DNA from: Isochrysis galbana
Taxonomy: Eukaryota > Haptophyta > Isochrysidales > Isochrysidaceae
Length of the DNA stretch: 64,000 bases
NCBI GenBank assembly: GCA_018136815.1
Contig: CM030933.1
Coordinates: 2,425,344-2,489,343, forward strand
Direction of reading: 5' to 3'
In this document: positions 37,155 to 46,902 of the stretch, in pieces
Position numbering within the stretch: position 1 is the stretch's first letter
Layout: each line of letters opens with the position of its first letter
The notes under the pieces: generated by a model
Databases searched by the model: none
Told to the model about the DNA's origin: nothing
What the model saw: only the letters and a program-made list of their open reading frames with translations
Position numbers and translations under genes: made by a program

Positions 37155-38780
37155 TTAGCCGTTAACGCAGTACCCTGGATAGGCCTTATTTGGTTTCAGA
37201 TTGCACTTGACCATACAATTTTGTTTACCCGTGGCGGGGTCCTTTACCCAACATCCGGGGATGTCATGGCTGGAAGAGCATTGGACGATTTGTCGCCCCT
37301 TCATGCGATTATTTTTGCATTCGCCTGCCATGAATCGACGGCACGGTGCCGCCGCTCCAAGACCCATTAGGGCCCTGTAGTCCATGGCGTTGCTTACTTC
37401 GCGTTGGCGTTTGCGCTGCTCCGCTTTCGCCTTGTCTTGTTCGCACGTGCATTGGCGAAAGCTGACTTGATTTTTACGTAGATGTGAGATAGCCCAGGGC
37501 TTATCGTATCCTTTGCACCCGCCCGGGGCGCCGTGTATGGCAATGTCGCCGTCCGGTGTTACGCATTCCACCGATGAGCGGACCGCGTAGTCCAAGTTGA
37601 AGTTTTCCCCGTCATCGAGGGTCACGTGGAAGGTCCGGGGAAAGCGATGGCCCAGGGCGGTGGTGTCTGTGTATACGTAGAAGTGCCAAATTGGACGTTT
37701 ACCGGCTTCTACTTTAGTGATCCCTTCGAGCGTGGTCTTGACTCGCTGTTGATTGCCCCTAAGGACATGGAAGCCTTCACGCTCCAATGCACTAGCCAAA
37801 TGCCGAGTTTTAGTTTTGTATGCCTTAATCGGGTCGAAAATGCGAAACACGATGTAGGTGGCGACCTCTTTGAGAGAGGACCTGATAGCGCTAGATTTGC
37901 GGGGAGCTGAGTCGGCTATCGTGCCATAGGTGACTCCAATCTCATGCGGGACTCCCGAGAGTACCGTTTGAAGTTTGTCGCCATAAGCGGCCTTGAATTG
38001 GTCGTGAGCATCGTCATCGACGTAGAAAATCCATGGGCCCTTTCGGCCCTTGTCCATCCCATCTGGCGTGGCATCTAGGCCCTCTAGCCTAGAGAGAAGA
38101 AACTTCATGAACGTGGCTACATCCTCACTTTTAATGTCCTTTTTGTCTTCAGCTAGTTGCGCTAGCTGAATGAAAAAAGGTGTGTCTTCGGGTTCCTCTT
38201 CTTCATCCATTGGAGGGGGAGCGAGTTGGATGGTGTTGGTGGGAGTCCCTTTGGGATCCGACTGTGGGTCGGCCCGCTTGCGCGACAGCTGTTGCGGTTG
38301 TTGTTGGGCTGGCTGCTTCAGAGCTTGTTGGGCTGGCTCCTTCAGTTTGCTCCCATGCGTGGCTTCAGCATACGACTTGGGCGCATGGGTTGTTGGTTGG
38401 TTGGTGGGAGCAAAGGCTCCAAGGATTGATTGTTGTGTCAAGTGCCCGCCCCCGAGGGGTGCACTGCTGGTAGGAGTTACCACCATGGGGGTGGCAGCAA
38501 TGCTGCCACCCACCATGGGGAGTCCTTGATTGGGTGGCGAGACGGTGGAGCTGGGCGGCTGAGCCTGTTGCTGGCTCTGTTGCTCTGCAGGGAACAGGGC
38601 ACGGCCTGTTCCCTGCTTCTGGGGCTGGTGAGGAGGCGAGGGTGGCGGAGCCATGTCGACGTCGGTATCCGGTGGGGCAGAGGCCTGCGAGCGCTTCGGC
38701 TCCGGCGGCTTGGGGCGGCCCCGGTGGGGCGTCGTGGCGGCGGGGGGCTGGGAGGTGGGAGCGGTCGGCGCGCGCTCCAT
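37155..38780 (-). CDS. LINE ORF1 (gag-like nucleic-acid-binding protein)
   Basis: The ATG at 38780 is chosen because it sits 25 bp from the element's 5' terminus and is matched by the start of the relative at 14276-15410 (MERAxTAP). The product is about 541 residues: a Pro/Gln-rich N-terminal 200, then a more ordered middle (WIFYVDDDAHDQFKAAYGD; IWHFYVYTDTTALGHRFP), and a Cys/His-rich C-terminus (CRRFMAGECKNN...C...H...C...C...C...C) likely to bind zinc and RNA. The frame continues upstream beyond the element to 38945, but that part is flanking DNA. Confidence 0.75.
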   Translation of the reverse strand: MERAPTAPTSQPPAATTPHRGRPKPPEPKRSQASAPPDTDVDMAPPPSPPHQPQKQGTGRALFPAEQQSQQQAQPPSSTVSPPNQGLPMVGGSIAATPMVVTPTSSAPLGGGHLTQQSILGAFAPTNQPTTHAPKSYAEATHGSKLKEPAQQALKQPAQQQPQQLSRKRADPQSDPKGTPTNTIQLAPPPMDEEEEPEDTPFFIQLAQLAEDKKDIKSEDVATFMKFLLSRLEGLDATPDGMDKGRKGPWIFYVDDDAHDQFKAAYGDKLQTVLSGVPHEIGVTYGTIADSAPRKSSAIRSSLKEVATYIVFRIFDPIKAYKTKTRHLASALEREGFHVLRGNQQRVKTTLEGITKVEAGKRPIWHFYVYTDTTALGHRFPRTFHVTLDDGENFNLDYAVRSSVECVTPDGDIAIHGAPGGCKGYDKPWAISHLRKNQVSFRQCTCEQDKAKAEQRKRQREVSNAMDYRALMGLGAAAPCRRFMAGECKNNRMKGRQIVQCSSSHDIPGCWVKDPATGKQNCMVKCNLKPNKAYPGYCVNG

Positions 38781-38939
38781 CGCTAAAACTATAACAATAG
38801 TTTTTGCGATCCGCCAAGACCATATCCATCTCGCTTTAACGATAGTTGGTAGTTGGAGCATCAGATTGAACATCTTGTGAGGTCTAACGGCGAGCGGTGA
38901 GATGAAGGTAGGCTCAGGCCAAAATATCCCGTTTTTTAC

Positions 38940-39100
38940 CCTCATATATCCCGGGCAAATATCCTTTTTTTATATCCCGCGCGACCCCCCAAATATCAAA
39001 TATCTTCGAAATATCCCGTTCTAATACGACATATACATATCTCGTTTATATCTCCCGTGCGGCCCCCCAAATATCTTCGAAATATCCGATTCAAAAATAC
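38940..39100. repeat. Degenerate tandem repeat of about 75-80 bp, AT-rich
   Basis: CCCCCCAAATATC and CTTCGAAATATCC recur at about 38985-39019 and 39063-39091, each preceded by a TATATC(T)CCCG block. Two or slightly more degenerate units lie beside the LINE insertion. Confidence 0.65.
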
Positions 39101-39859
39101 GTCTTTTACGTATTATAAGCCGAGTACCCTAGCTTTAAGACATAAGACATATATCTTTTTACATACATAGCAATAGTGCTTACAATAAAGTACATAGTAC
39201 TATGACACACATTCACATTCACATTCATTGCTCATTGCCATTGCCCACGACGCTTGCTCGTGTTATAGTGCAACATGATATAGGTTTGGATCTGGTCTGC
39301 AAGACTCAAGCACCTCTCGGGCCCGAACACACTTGTGAGCATGGAGAACACACGCTCAGTCAGACGATGCAGAATAATAAAAAAATCCAACTGGGAAGGT
39401 GCTGGTCCGAAGTTTTTTCTTCAGTGAAGGTGCAGGTGAAGGTGAGAGTGCAGGAACTGCAGGTGCAGGTGAAGACACGGTGAACGGGGCGCGCTGGGCG
39501 GCCAGTAGCCCGCCAAGGTGGCTGTTGATCGTGCTCCCGTGGGATTGCAAGTTGAGAGCCAAAATTGATCAAGTGGTGGGGCACACCACCCATGTTATCG
39601 GGAAAAATAAACAGGAACCTGCACTGCACGCACACTCCTTCACTCCAACTGCGGCATCGACGCCACATACAGCTGCGGAGCCCGCGCGCGCACATCGAAG
39701 CCCGCGCGCACACACCCGTTCTATTCAACACAAGACACAAGATCCTCAAGCTGATTCATTCACTTATGCGGACATGGGAAGCGCAGCAGCGGAAGTGCAG
39801 CAGCAACACAACAGCCCCGCGCTAAACACATGAAGTGCACTCCAGCGGGGGGCCCATTT
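39101..39859. other. Intergenic, no gene recognised
   Basis: 39195-39240 contains a short CACATTCACATTCA tandem, and 39420-39475 a GTGCAGGTGAAGGT tandem. Nothing else is supported. Confidence 0.45.
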
Positions 39860-40852
39860 TCAGAGGCTGGGCGCGTTGTTGTCGCTGTCGCTCGAACATG
39901 CTCCCTCCGCTGTTTCACCCTGCTGCGTTTCCTCGTGCTGTTCGTCCGTCTCGACTCCGGCTGATTCCAGACGCGTGCGCTCCCTGCCGATCTTATAGAA
40001 GAAGACAGCCAGCACTGTGCGAGCAGTGCTTGCGCCAGACCTGTGGTACATGCGAGATAGTAGCACGTGGGCGTCACCAATCTCCTTGAAAACAGCGGGC
40101 GCTGCAGCGCCGGCGACGTGAAGGCTGCTTTCATCTGCTGTAAGCTTAACAGCTGCCGTGAAGACCGCCGACTTTCCGTGCCGAAGATCTTGGTGGTAGG
40201 TGAAGTGGGAGTGCACGTCGTACTTGAAGAGGAAGTCAACGAAGATGAGCTGCAGGCACGTGCTGTCCTGCACCATCAACTCCATGTGGCGAAATCCAGC
40301 GAAAGAGAGACGCCTTATGATGGACTTGTTCATGACGGTAAGGCTTATGAAGGGCTCGCATGTGGCGGTGTCGTGGTTGATCAAGGAGAGTGCTGCAGCG
40401 TTGAGCGTCAGCACACATCCCTTCTGCTTCCAGCCTTCGAAGATGGGCGCATTGACGTGTGGGTAGGGCGCGCCCCAGCCGCCATGGAGGGTGAACCCAA
40501 GCCCCTCCGTCTTCATCTGCAGCGACCCATCGTGCAGCATGCAGACGGCCCCGACGGTGTGCACGAGTGCCTGCAGCGCAGCCTTGCGAAAGGCACCATC
40601 GTCGTCCAGTGGGAGTTGGATTGTGTGACAGTCAATATTCAGAGCCTTGGTGATGCCGCCCAGCTCTCCCTCGGCCTTCAAACATTCTACCAAGAATTCA
40701 TCGTTGGCTAACTTCATTTGTTCGTGCGCTTCGTCGTACTGCACGCTGCAAACCTCTCCCAGTGGCGTGCGTGCTGCAGCTGCCTGCGCAGCTGCCTCAA
40801 CAGAGATCTGCAATGCCCGCGCGATCTCCTCGCACTGCATCTTCAGGAGCAT
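39860..40852 (-). CDS. Unrecognised protein, about 330 residues
   Basis: The frame is open from 40909, but its first ATG is at 40852 (MLLKMQCEEIARALQ), which I take as the minimal start; an upstream exon is possible. The N-terminal 60 residues are Ala-rich and helical. The body has a mixed globular pattern (HTVGAVCMLHDGSLQM; CEPFISLTVMNKSIIRRLSF; CLQLIFVDFLFKYDVHSHFTY). The C-terminal 50 residues are acidic and Gln-rich (EQHEETQQGETAEGACSSDSDN). I recognise no domain. Steady codon use and a globular composition over 300 codons make it a credible gene or domesticated element. Confidence 0.5.
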   Translation of the reverse strand: MLLKMQCEEIARALQISVEAAAQAAAARTPLGEVCSVQYDEAHEQMKLANDEFLVECLKAEGELGGITKALNIDCHTIQLPLDDDGAFRKAALQALVHTVGAVCMLHDGSLQMKTEGLGFTLHGGWGAPYPHVNAPIFEGWKQKGCVLTLNAAALSLINHDTATCEPFISLTVMNKSIIRRLSFAGFRHMELMVQDSTCLQLIFVDFLFKYDVHSHFTYHQDLRHGKSAVFTAAVKLTADESSLHVAGAAAPAVFKEIGDAHVLLSRMYHRSGASTARTVLAVFFYKIGRERTRLESAGVETDEQHEETQQGETAEGACSSDSDNNAPSL

Positions 40853-41061
40853 GAGGAGCTGGTCCGACTCCGAAAACGAAGGTGGAAAGGCGTGCTCGGG
40901 TCCGGGCACGGATTCCGATGAGGATTGTACCGGGAGGGGGGCAAGTAGGCTGCTAGGGAGAGTGGAGAGTGGAGAGTCCGAGAGCGAGGCTGTGAGTTCA
41001 GGAGGCAGGAGGGGAGGAGGAGGGAGGAGGGGTAGGGGATGTTCCTAGTCTCAGTGCTCAT

Positions 41062-41650
41062 GTTGTCTGCAGTGAGATTGATGAGGCTTTGGTTTCCTTG
41101 CGATCATAGTTATTGTGTACATTTATTTTTCAGACCTCTGTCAGACCTCAGGCGGATGCGGCAAGCGCGAGGCACGCGCGCACCTAGCGCAGCATGTCTA
41201 GCCCCTGTGACCTGTGATCGGGTTAAGAGTAAGGGTAGGCTTATGTGAGGCGCTTCCTAGAAGAAAGGGCACGGGGTGAGGCCTACGCCTACGCATACCC
41301 CTGTGGCCAGGCATGGCCCTATTGTGCATGATTTGGGTGAGCTATGTGCACTTACGCTCTGGAAGTGCACAATGGCATTATGGCATATGACAGAGATTAC
41401 AGCAGGAATTAAGAATTAGAGGTGTAGTATAACATTAGAATAGCAGGCCGACGAGGCCCGTGGGCCACACGTCATCCCGGCCGTGAAGGTGCGCAACTGA
41501 AGCTGCTGGTGTGCTTGCAGCCTTATCACCCTCCATTGCCATGGCTGAGTGCCTTTGGTGGGCCCCCAAACAGCTATTGTCAAAAAATACCAAGGGGAAG
41601 GACAGGGATGCTAGGAGTTGAGTACATACGGAGTAAAATTAGTCCTAGGC
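41062..41650. other. Intergenic; probable 5' region of the Der gene
   Basis: No gene or repeat is seen. CAAAAAATACCAAGG at 41581 vaguely resembles the inner part of the MITE-like repeat, but I do not call it. Confidence 0.4.
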
Positions 41651-44600
41651 ATGGACCTGTACAGGTCCCCCCTCTCGCGCCCTCTCGGGGCGATGGCGAT
41701 GGTTGGCGCCGGCGCGCCTCGGTGGCTGTCCCGCGCCGCCCGCTCTCTCTCCTCTGTGGCGCGGCCGGTGCTGGCGATCGTGGGGACTCCGAACGCGGGC
41801 AAGTCGACGCTTTTCAACAGGCTAGCTGACCGTGCCGAGCTCTCAGCCTCGCGCTTCCGCCCGCAAGCGCTTGTGGCGCCACTCGCGGGAACCACTCGCG
41901 ACCGGCTGGAGGCGCCGGCGGTCTGGGCGGGCTACAGTTTCAGCGTGGTGGACACCGGCGGGATCGAGGACCTCTGGCCCCTCCGCGACGACCAAGGCCG
42001 TAGGGTTATGCGCAGCCAGAGGGGACATGCGATGGGGAGGAGAGGCAGGGCGCATGCGAAACGGCTCGAAACGGAGCAGCAGGAGACGCATGGCGGTGAG
42101 GGCGCGCCGGCCGGTTCAGCCGGCGCGGCACGCGCACCTGCGGCTGTGGGGCGGTCACCACCCATGGGGGAGGGCGCAGAGGAAGCGCGCCGCCGGCTCG
42201 CTGTGGCGGTCGAGGCGCAGGTTGCAAAGGCTATTCGGGAGGCAGCAGTGGTCCTTCTCTTGGTTGACGTGCGCGAAGGCATCTCTGCGGGCACTGAACG
42301 GCTGGCGTCGCTCCTGCGCCGCGTGGCGTCGAGTGATGGTGGTGCGAAGGTTCTCGTCGGCGCCAACAAGTGTGAAGGGCAGGCGGCACGCGACGAGACG
42401 CACGAGCTCTGGTCGTTGGGGCTAGGTGAGCCGAGACCTCTTTCTGCCCTCCACGGGATTGGTGTGGCGGACCTTCTCGACGAGATCGTGAGCGCGATGA
42501 ATGAGTGGGAGATCGAGCGAGAGGCGCGCATGCAAGAAAATGCGGTGCTTGAGGCAGGGGAGGTTGAGGGTTGTCTAGCGGATAATACACATGGGAATGA
42601 TGTCATTGAGGATTCCTGTTTGGTTGCCGATACGCTTGAGGAAGGTGCACGGCACTTGCAAAGGCTCTCAGGCGTGGCAAAGGCCGCACGATCGACAAAC
42701 GACGGGATATATCCTGTGGAGAATGAGCGGTCGTTACTGTCTGGCGATGGGAGCGAGCAAAAGGGTGCCTCTCTTTCTTCTGAGAAGGTTCGCTCGGCCG
42801 GGTGGGCACGCGAAGATGCAGTCGGAAAGTTTGCAATCGTTGGACGTCCTAACGTAGGTAAGAGCTCTTTGCTCAACCGGCTCCTCGGTGAGGAGCGCGC
42901 GGTTGTCGATCCTCAAGCTGGCACAACGAGAGACACCATCGCGGCCGAGTACAAGTGGCGCGACCACCAGTTGCTGTTGGTCGACACAGCCGGGATACGA
43001 AAGCCGCAGGTGTGCCTCTCCACGGGGCCAAGGCCGAAATAAGTTGTGCTAGGTTGCAGCCCTCGTGCTCGCTCTGAACGCGACCTTTGGCCATCTCGAT
43101 CTCTCATTTGGGCCCGGGACAGTTGTTCCTGTGAGACAATGGTCGCGCACGCCGCCCATGACCAATGTCCCACGTGTGCTTGGGTAGCAGCCAGTACTTT
43201 TGGCTCTGGCCTACGCCACTTGCTCCATTTTGTTTTAAGACTGCGCTTGTCCCGCTAATGTCTGCCTAGGCGGGTGGCGACGATCGCGAGGAATTAGATC
43301 GTGCCTCCGTCGTGCGTGCACGCCTCGCAATCGGCGCGTCGCACGTTGCTCTCCTCGTTTTGGATGCTTCGCAGCCCCTCACGCGGGCTGACGCTGCCAT
43401 TGCGGCCCTGGTCACGGAGCAGGCCAAGTCGTGTGTGCTTATTGCCAACAAGGCTGATCTCTTAGATGCAAGGTGAGGCGAGGCGCTACATCTCTAGCGC
43501 CTGTGGTATGTATTCTAGAGCTGCCCAATGGCGCGTGCCATTACCTTGCATCCAAAGCACAGTCAAGCGCTCTTAGCTCCGTTCTAGACGTCTCGACAAT
43601 ACTTTGCTCCATTGTACCCGTTGCTACTAGCGCACGAGCATCATTTTCAGAAACCATCCGCACAAGGTTTCCGTGGCTGGACTACGCGCCGATTGTCATG
43701 ACATCAGCCCTTAGGTGCGGCCGGCAGCTGTCGAGCGGCCACTTCAGCCAACGCCCTTGACTTCATGCTCGTAGCTTCATCCAAGCAACCACAACATCCT
43801 TGTTTCCTTTGCTCATTTTTGCCGGCCTTCTCTCCCCGCGTTCATAGCGGTGCGGGCGTCGATGAGGCACTCGACACGGGTCTTGAGGCACTCACGTGGC
43901 GGCGGGCGCGCGTGCCCAAGCGTCGTCTCAATGAGCTCTTCGAGCGAGCCACTATGCTCCGCCCATTGCCCATGGTGCGCGGTGCTCGCCTCAAGGTTCA
44001 ATACGTCACACAGGTGAGACCGACCCATCGCACCAATGCCATCAAGACTTGCTACTGTGGCTCATTGGTCTCCCCCTTGAGTCCAATTATCCTTATGCCC
44101 GACGAATCCTCGCCATCAAGCTCCACTCGAGCACGTGGCACTTATGCCCGACCTCGCGCTGCATGCTTGTTGCATAGCGTTGCATGCTTGCTATACTGCA
44201 CTTTTTGTTCATCGTGTTTGTTTGCCCATCGTCGCAAATGCACCCCTCCCCTCCCCCCTCCTAATGCCCAGCACGATACCGAGACGCCCACTTTTGTACT
44301 ACGTCTCAATCGACATGCTGACCTTCACCCGTCGGATATGCGCTGGATCGAGCGCACGATTCGTTCGCACTGGGCGTTCACCGCCACACCTCTTCGAATC
44401 CAGCTCAAGGCCGATCCACCGCGTCGCAACCGCCGCAATGCATTTGCAAAGGCTGGTCCCACGGAGCGCGTCGTCAAAGTACCCAAAAGGCGCTGGGCTG
44501 AAATGCAAAAGCCCGTGTGGCAACGCAAAACTTTCATTGAAGCTCGGCGCCAGCAGAGGCATGAGCGAGCCGCGGCCGCCAATGCCGTCGGTCGTGCGGG

Positions 44601-44667
44601 GGCGATAGCACGCACTAGTGGTGCACGTGAGCCAGCGGCGAGGCAACCGAGTGGCATCACGCCCTAG
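41651..44667 (+). CDS. der: Der/EngA double-GTPase, probably organelle-targeted, five exons
   Basis: Exons are 41651-43009, 43270-43472, 43631-43714, 43848-44013 and 44272-44667, giving 735 residues. The N-terminal 40 residues are Arg/Ser/Ala-rich and lack acids after residue 2, as in transit peptides. G domain 1: GTPNAGKS (45-52), AGTTRDR, DTGGI, NKCE. G domain 2: GRPNVGKSS (about 397), AGTTRDT, DTAGI, NKAD. Then [12 protein letters not shown], a KH-like C-terminal domain ([17 protein letters not shown]) and a basic tail. Tandem G domains plus KH define Der/EngA, which assembles the 50S ribosomal subunit in bacteria and plastids. A charged insert of about 80 residues follows DTGGI in domain 1, and another of about 110 residues links the two domains; both are longer than in bacteria. 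Confidence 0.93.
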
Positions 44668-45068
44668 TTGAATCGAGTAGTCTTCGTTCGAACCTGCAGC
44701 TATCATCTTGTATTGTGGTTTTCGTACTTTGGAATTGTATGATGTTGAGTGTGGTACCGAAGCTCAAGGAAGAGGGGCCTTGAGAGTTGAGCGAGACCCA
44801 GAGAGTTTTACGTTGAACGTTGTAGCTTGTCGCCCTGCTAGTACACTGCTAGGCGAAAAGCGAAAAAAAAACATTGACATTGAAGATTCAGGCTACTATG
44901 TCGCATTCATCCTAGATGATGCGATTTCCAGGCTCTTATCTCCATGTCCCTCGCCGCCGTGCGGCCACATGGTGAAGCTCAGGCGCACATCTAGGATGTA
45001 GGATGGTAGATGGTAGGGTTCGTCCCTAACGACCTAGAATTCAGGTTCTCGTTTAGTTCTTGCTAGCT
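44668..45068. other. Intergenic downstream of Der
   Basis: No gene or clear repeat is seen. Confidence 0.45.
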
Positions 45069-45069
45069 T

Positions 45070-45475
45070 GTTTGTCAGTCAACTATCGTTAAACCTATAG
45101 GGTCATGGAGCGCGCCACGCTCCCCTCCTCACTCTCTCCCTAGCCCCTGCCACGACAGCTGACCGGGATATGGCATATGGCGCGGACGCAGCGTGGACTT
45201 ACCGCCCTCCAGCCAGGGCCACAACCGACTAGGTGCCCGCGAGCCACCGCCCGCGCCGCACCTAAAACGCCGCAACGACCAGCTCCATCACATCATCAGA
45301 TGATGAATCATCACACATGGACCTCAACACCACAGACACACAGACATAACTCACTTAGACAAGACCACCAAGAGCCTCAGGCTGACCTGCCTGACCCCAG
45401 GCCTCCTCAGGCAAGAAGCGTTCATTTGCCCCCACCGGACGCTCCCGGATACCGGCGTAAAGTGTTACAATAACT
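45070..45475 (+). repeat. Degenerate LINE 5'-end fragment
   Basis: AACTATCGTTAAACCTATAGG followed by ATGGAGCGCGCCACG mirrors the 5' hairpin leader and ORF1 start of the elements at 14276 and 35224. The frame stops after about 12 codons. The remainder is Pro/Thr-rich in coding potential, and the fragment runs into the ACT repeat. Confidence 0.45.
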
Positions 45476-45487
45476 TTTATAGACGAA

Positions 45488-45822
<335 letters not shown>

Positions 45823-45830
45823 AGGTGCAA

Positions 45831-46902
45831 CTCGAGGTTCCCTTTTTTTTACACCCTTTCCGTCTATTTAGGGATATAATTTTTATTGACCCCTAACTTA
45901 GTTAGACACTATTCTCTTCCGTAAATAAACCATATCGATATTTATCTTGCTTGGTATGCTCGATGATGGGGATAATTATGAAACGTATAATAAGAAATAT
46001 GAATACAAAAAGAGCGATAACCCGAGAATAGCAAATACCAAACTTTGCAAAGTTGGCCCCTCCCTTTGACCTTTGATTCTTTCATGTATGTAGAGTAAAG
46101 AGAAGAACGTAAACTGAATTCATTCATAAACAGAGAGTTACATGGTCCTCTTCCTCTTTCGACGGAATGCGACCTGACATGCGACATGCCTACGTTGGCA
46201 CTCCCAAACCGACCGACCGTCATTTTTCACGAGTGACTTGTATCACTTTTCTATGAAAGGAGGCGGAAGCGTAGCGACCAGCACCATGGAAACATGGGAA
46301 ACTGCTGGGAATTTGGATACCAGCTATGAGCTGTATGACCTGGGACTCGAGATTCCTTGGTATGACCAAGATGCCCCATAACTGTCGTACCGGTCGCCCT
46401 TACTTCACCCCGCACCCCAGGCCCCCATCACCTGATAACTCGTTGGGCCACGGCCGGGCCAGACGGGGAAGGGGAGGGAGGGGGAGAGAGAAGAAGAAGG
46501 AGGGGCACCTAGCAGTTAAAGTAGCCAGCGTGGAACTTTCGGGTGTTGCTACTTGAAAGGGCGAGAGAGATCACAACGACGAGTCCTGTACACCGCCGGC
46601 GCCTTGCTGGTAGGAGAAGGTCGCAGGTGGGCGGGCCTTGACGTGTCTCTCTCTCTCTCTCTCTCTCGTCTCGTGGGAAAGAGGGAACCCAGGAAAAGTA
46701 GCCCCACAGCAGGGGGGTTGGTTCGACCGGGGGGGAAGGGGCGGGGGGGGGGGAGAGTCGTCCCTCTCCCTCCCTCCCTCCCTCCCTTTGATTCTTTCAT
46801 GTATCTAGAGGAAAGAGAAGAAGAAATGGGAAGGGGCAGCGGCGTCGGCTGTTCGACCGACCGATCCTGCCGTCGCGGCATCTTCGGCGCATCGGGCGGT
46901 CG
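45831..46902. other. Intergenic with short CT tract
   Basis: 46647-46668 is (CT)n. The AT-rich part 45840-46250 and the GC-rich remainder show no gene. CCCTTTGATTCTTTCATGTATNTAGAGNAAAGAG occurs at about 46066-46101 and 46786-46821, a short duplicated segment upstream of the TPR gene. Confidence 0.5.

Larger units (their letters stand above)
35224..38805 (-). mobile_element. LINE-family element lacking the RT core, 3.58 kb, 19 bp target-site duplication
   Basis: GCGATCCGCCAAGACCATA is duplicated at 35205-35223 and 38806-38824. On the minus strand the element begins AAAAACTATTGTTATAGTTTT, a perfect 8 bp hairpin with loop TGTT. It has a 25 bp leader, ORF1 (38780-37155), ORF2 remnant (37117-35525), about 300 bp of 3' region, and ends in a T-rich tail resembling the SINE-like copies at 4690 and 5145. 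Both ORFs are uninterrupted, which with the exact duplication suggests a recent insertion. No endonuclease or reverse-transcriptase motif (for example YxDD) is encoded. Confidence 0.85.

Noticed and set aside
38781..38945. N-terminal extension of LINE ORF1 to 38945
   Set aside because: It lies outside the element, beyond the target-site duplication, and the related element supports the ATG at 38780.
41932..42876. 314-codon minus-strand ORF within the Der gene
   Set aside because: Antisense shadow. The plus strand carries both sets of G-motifs.
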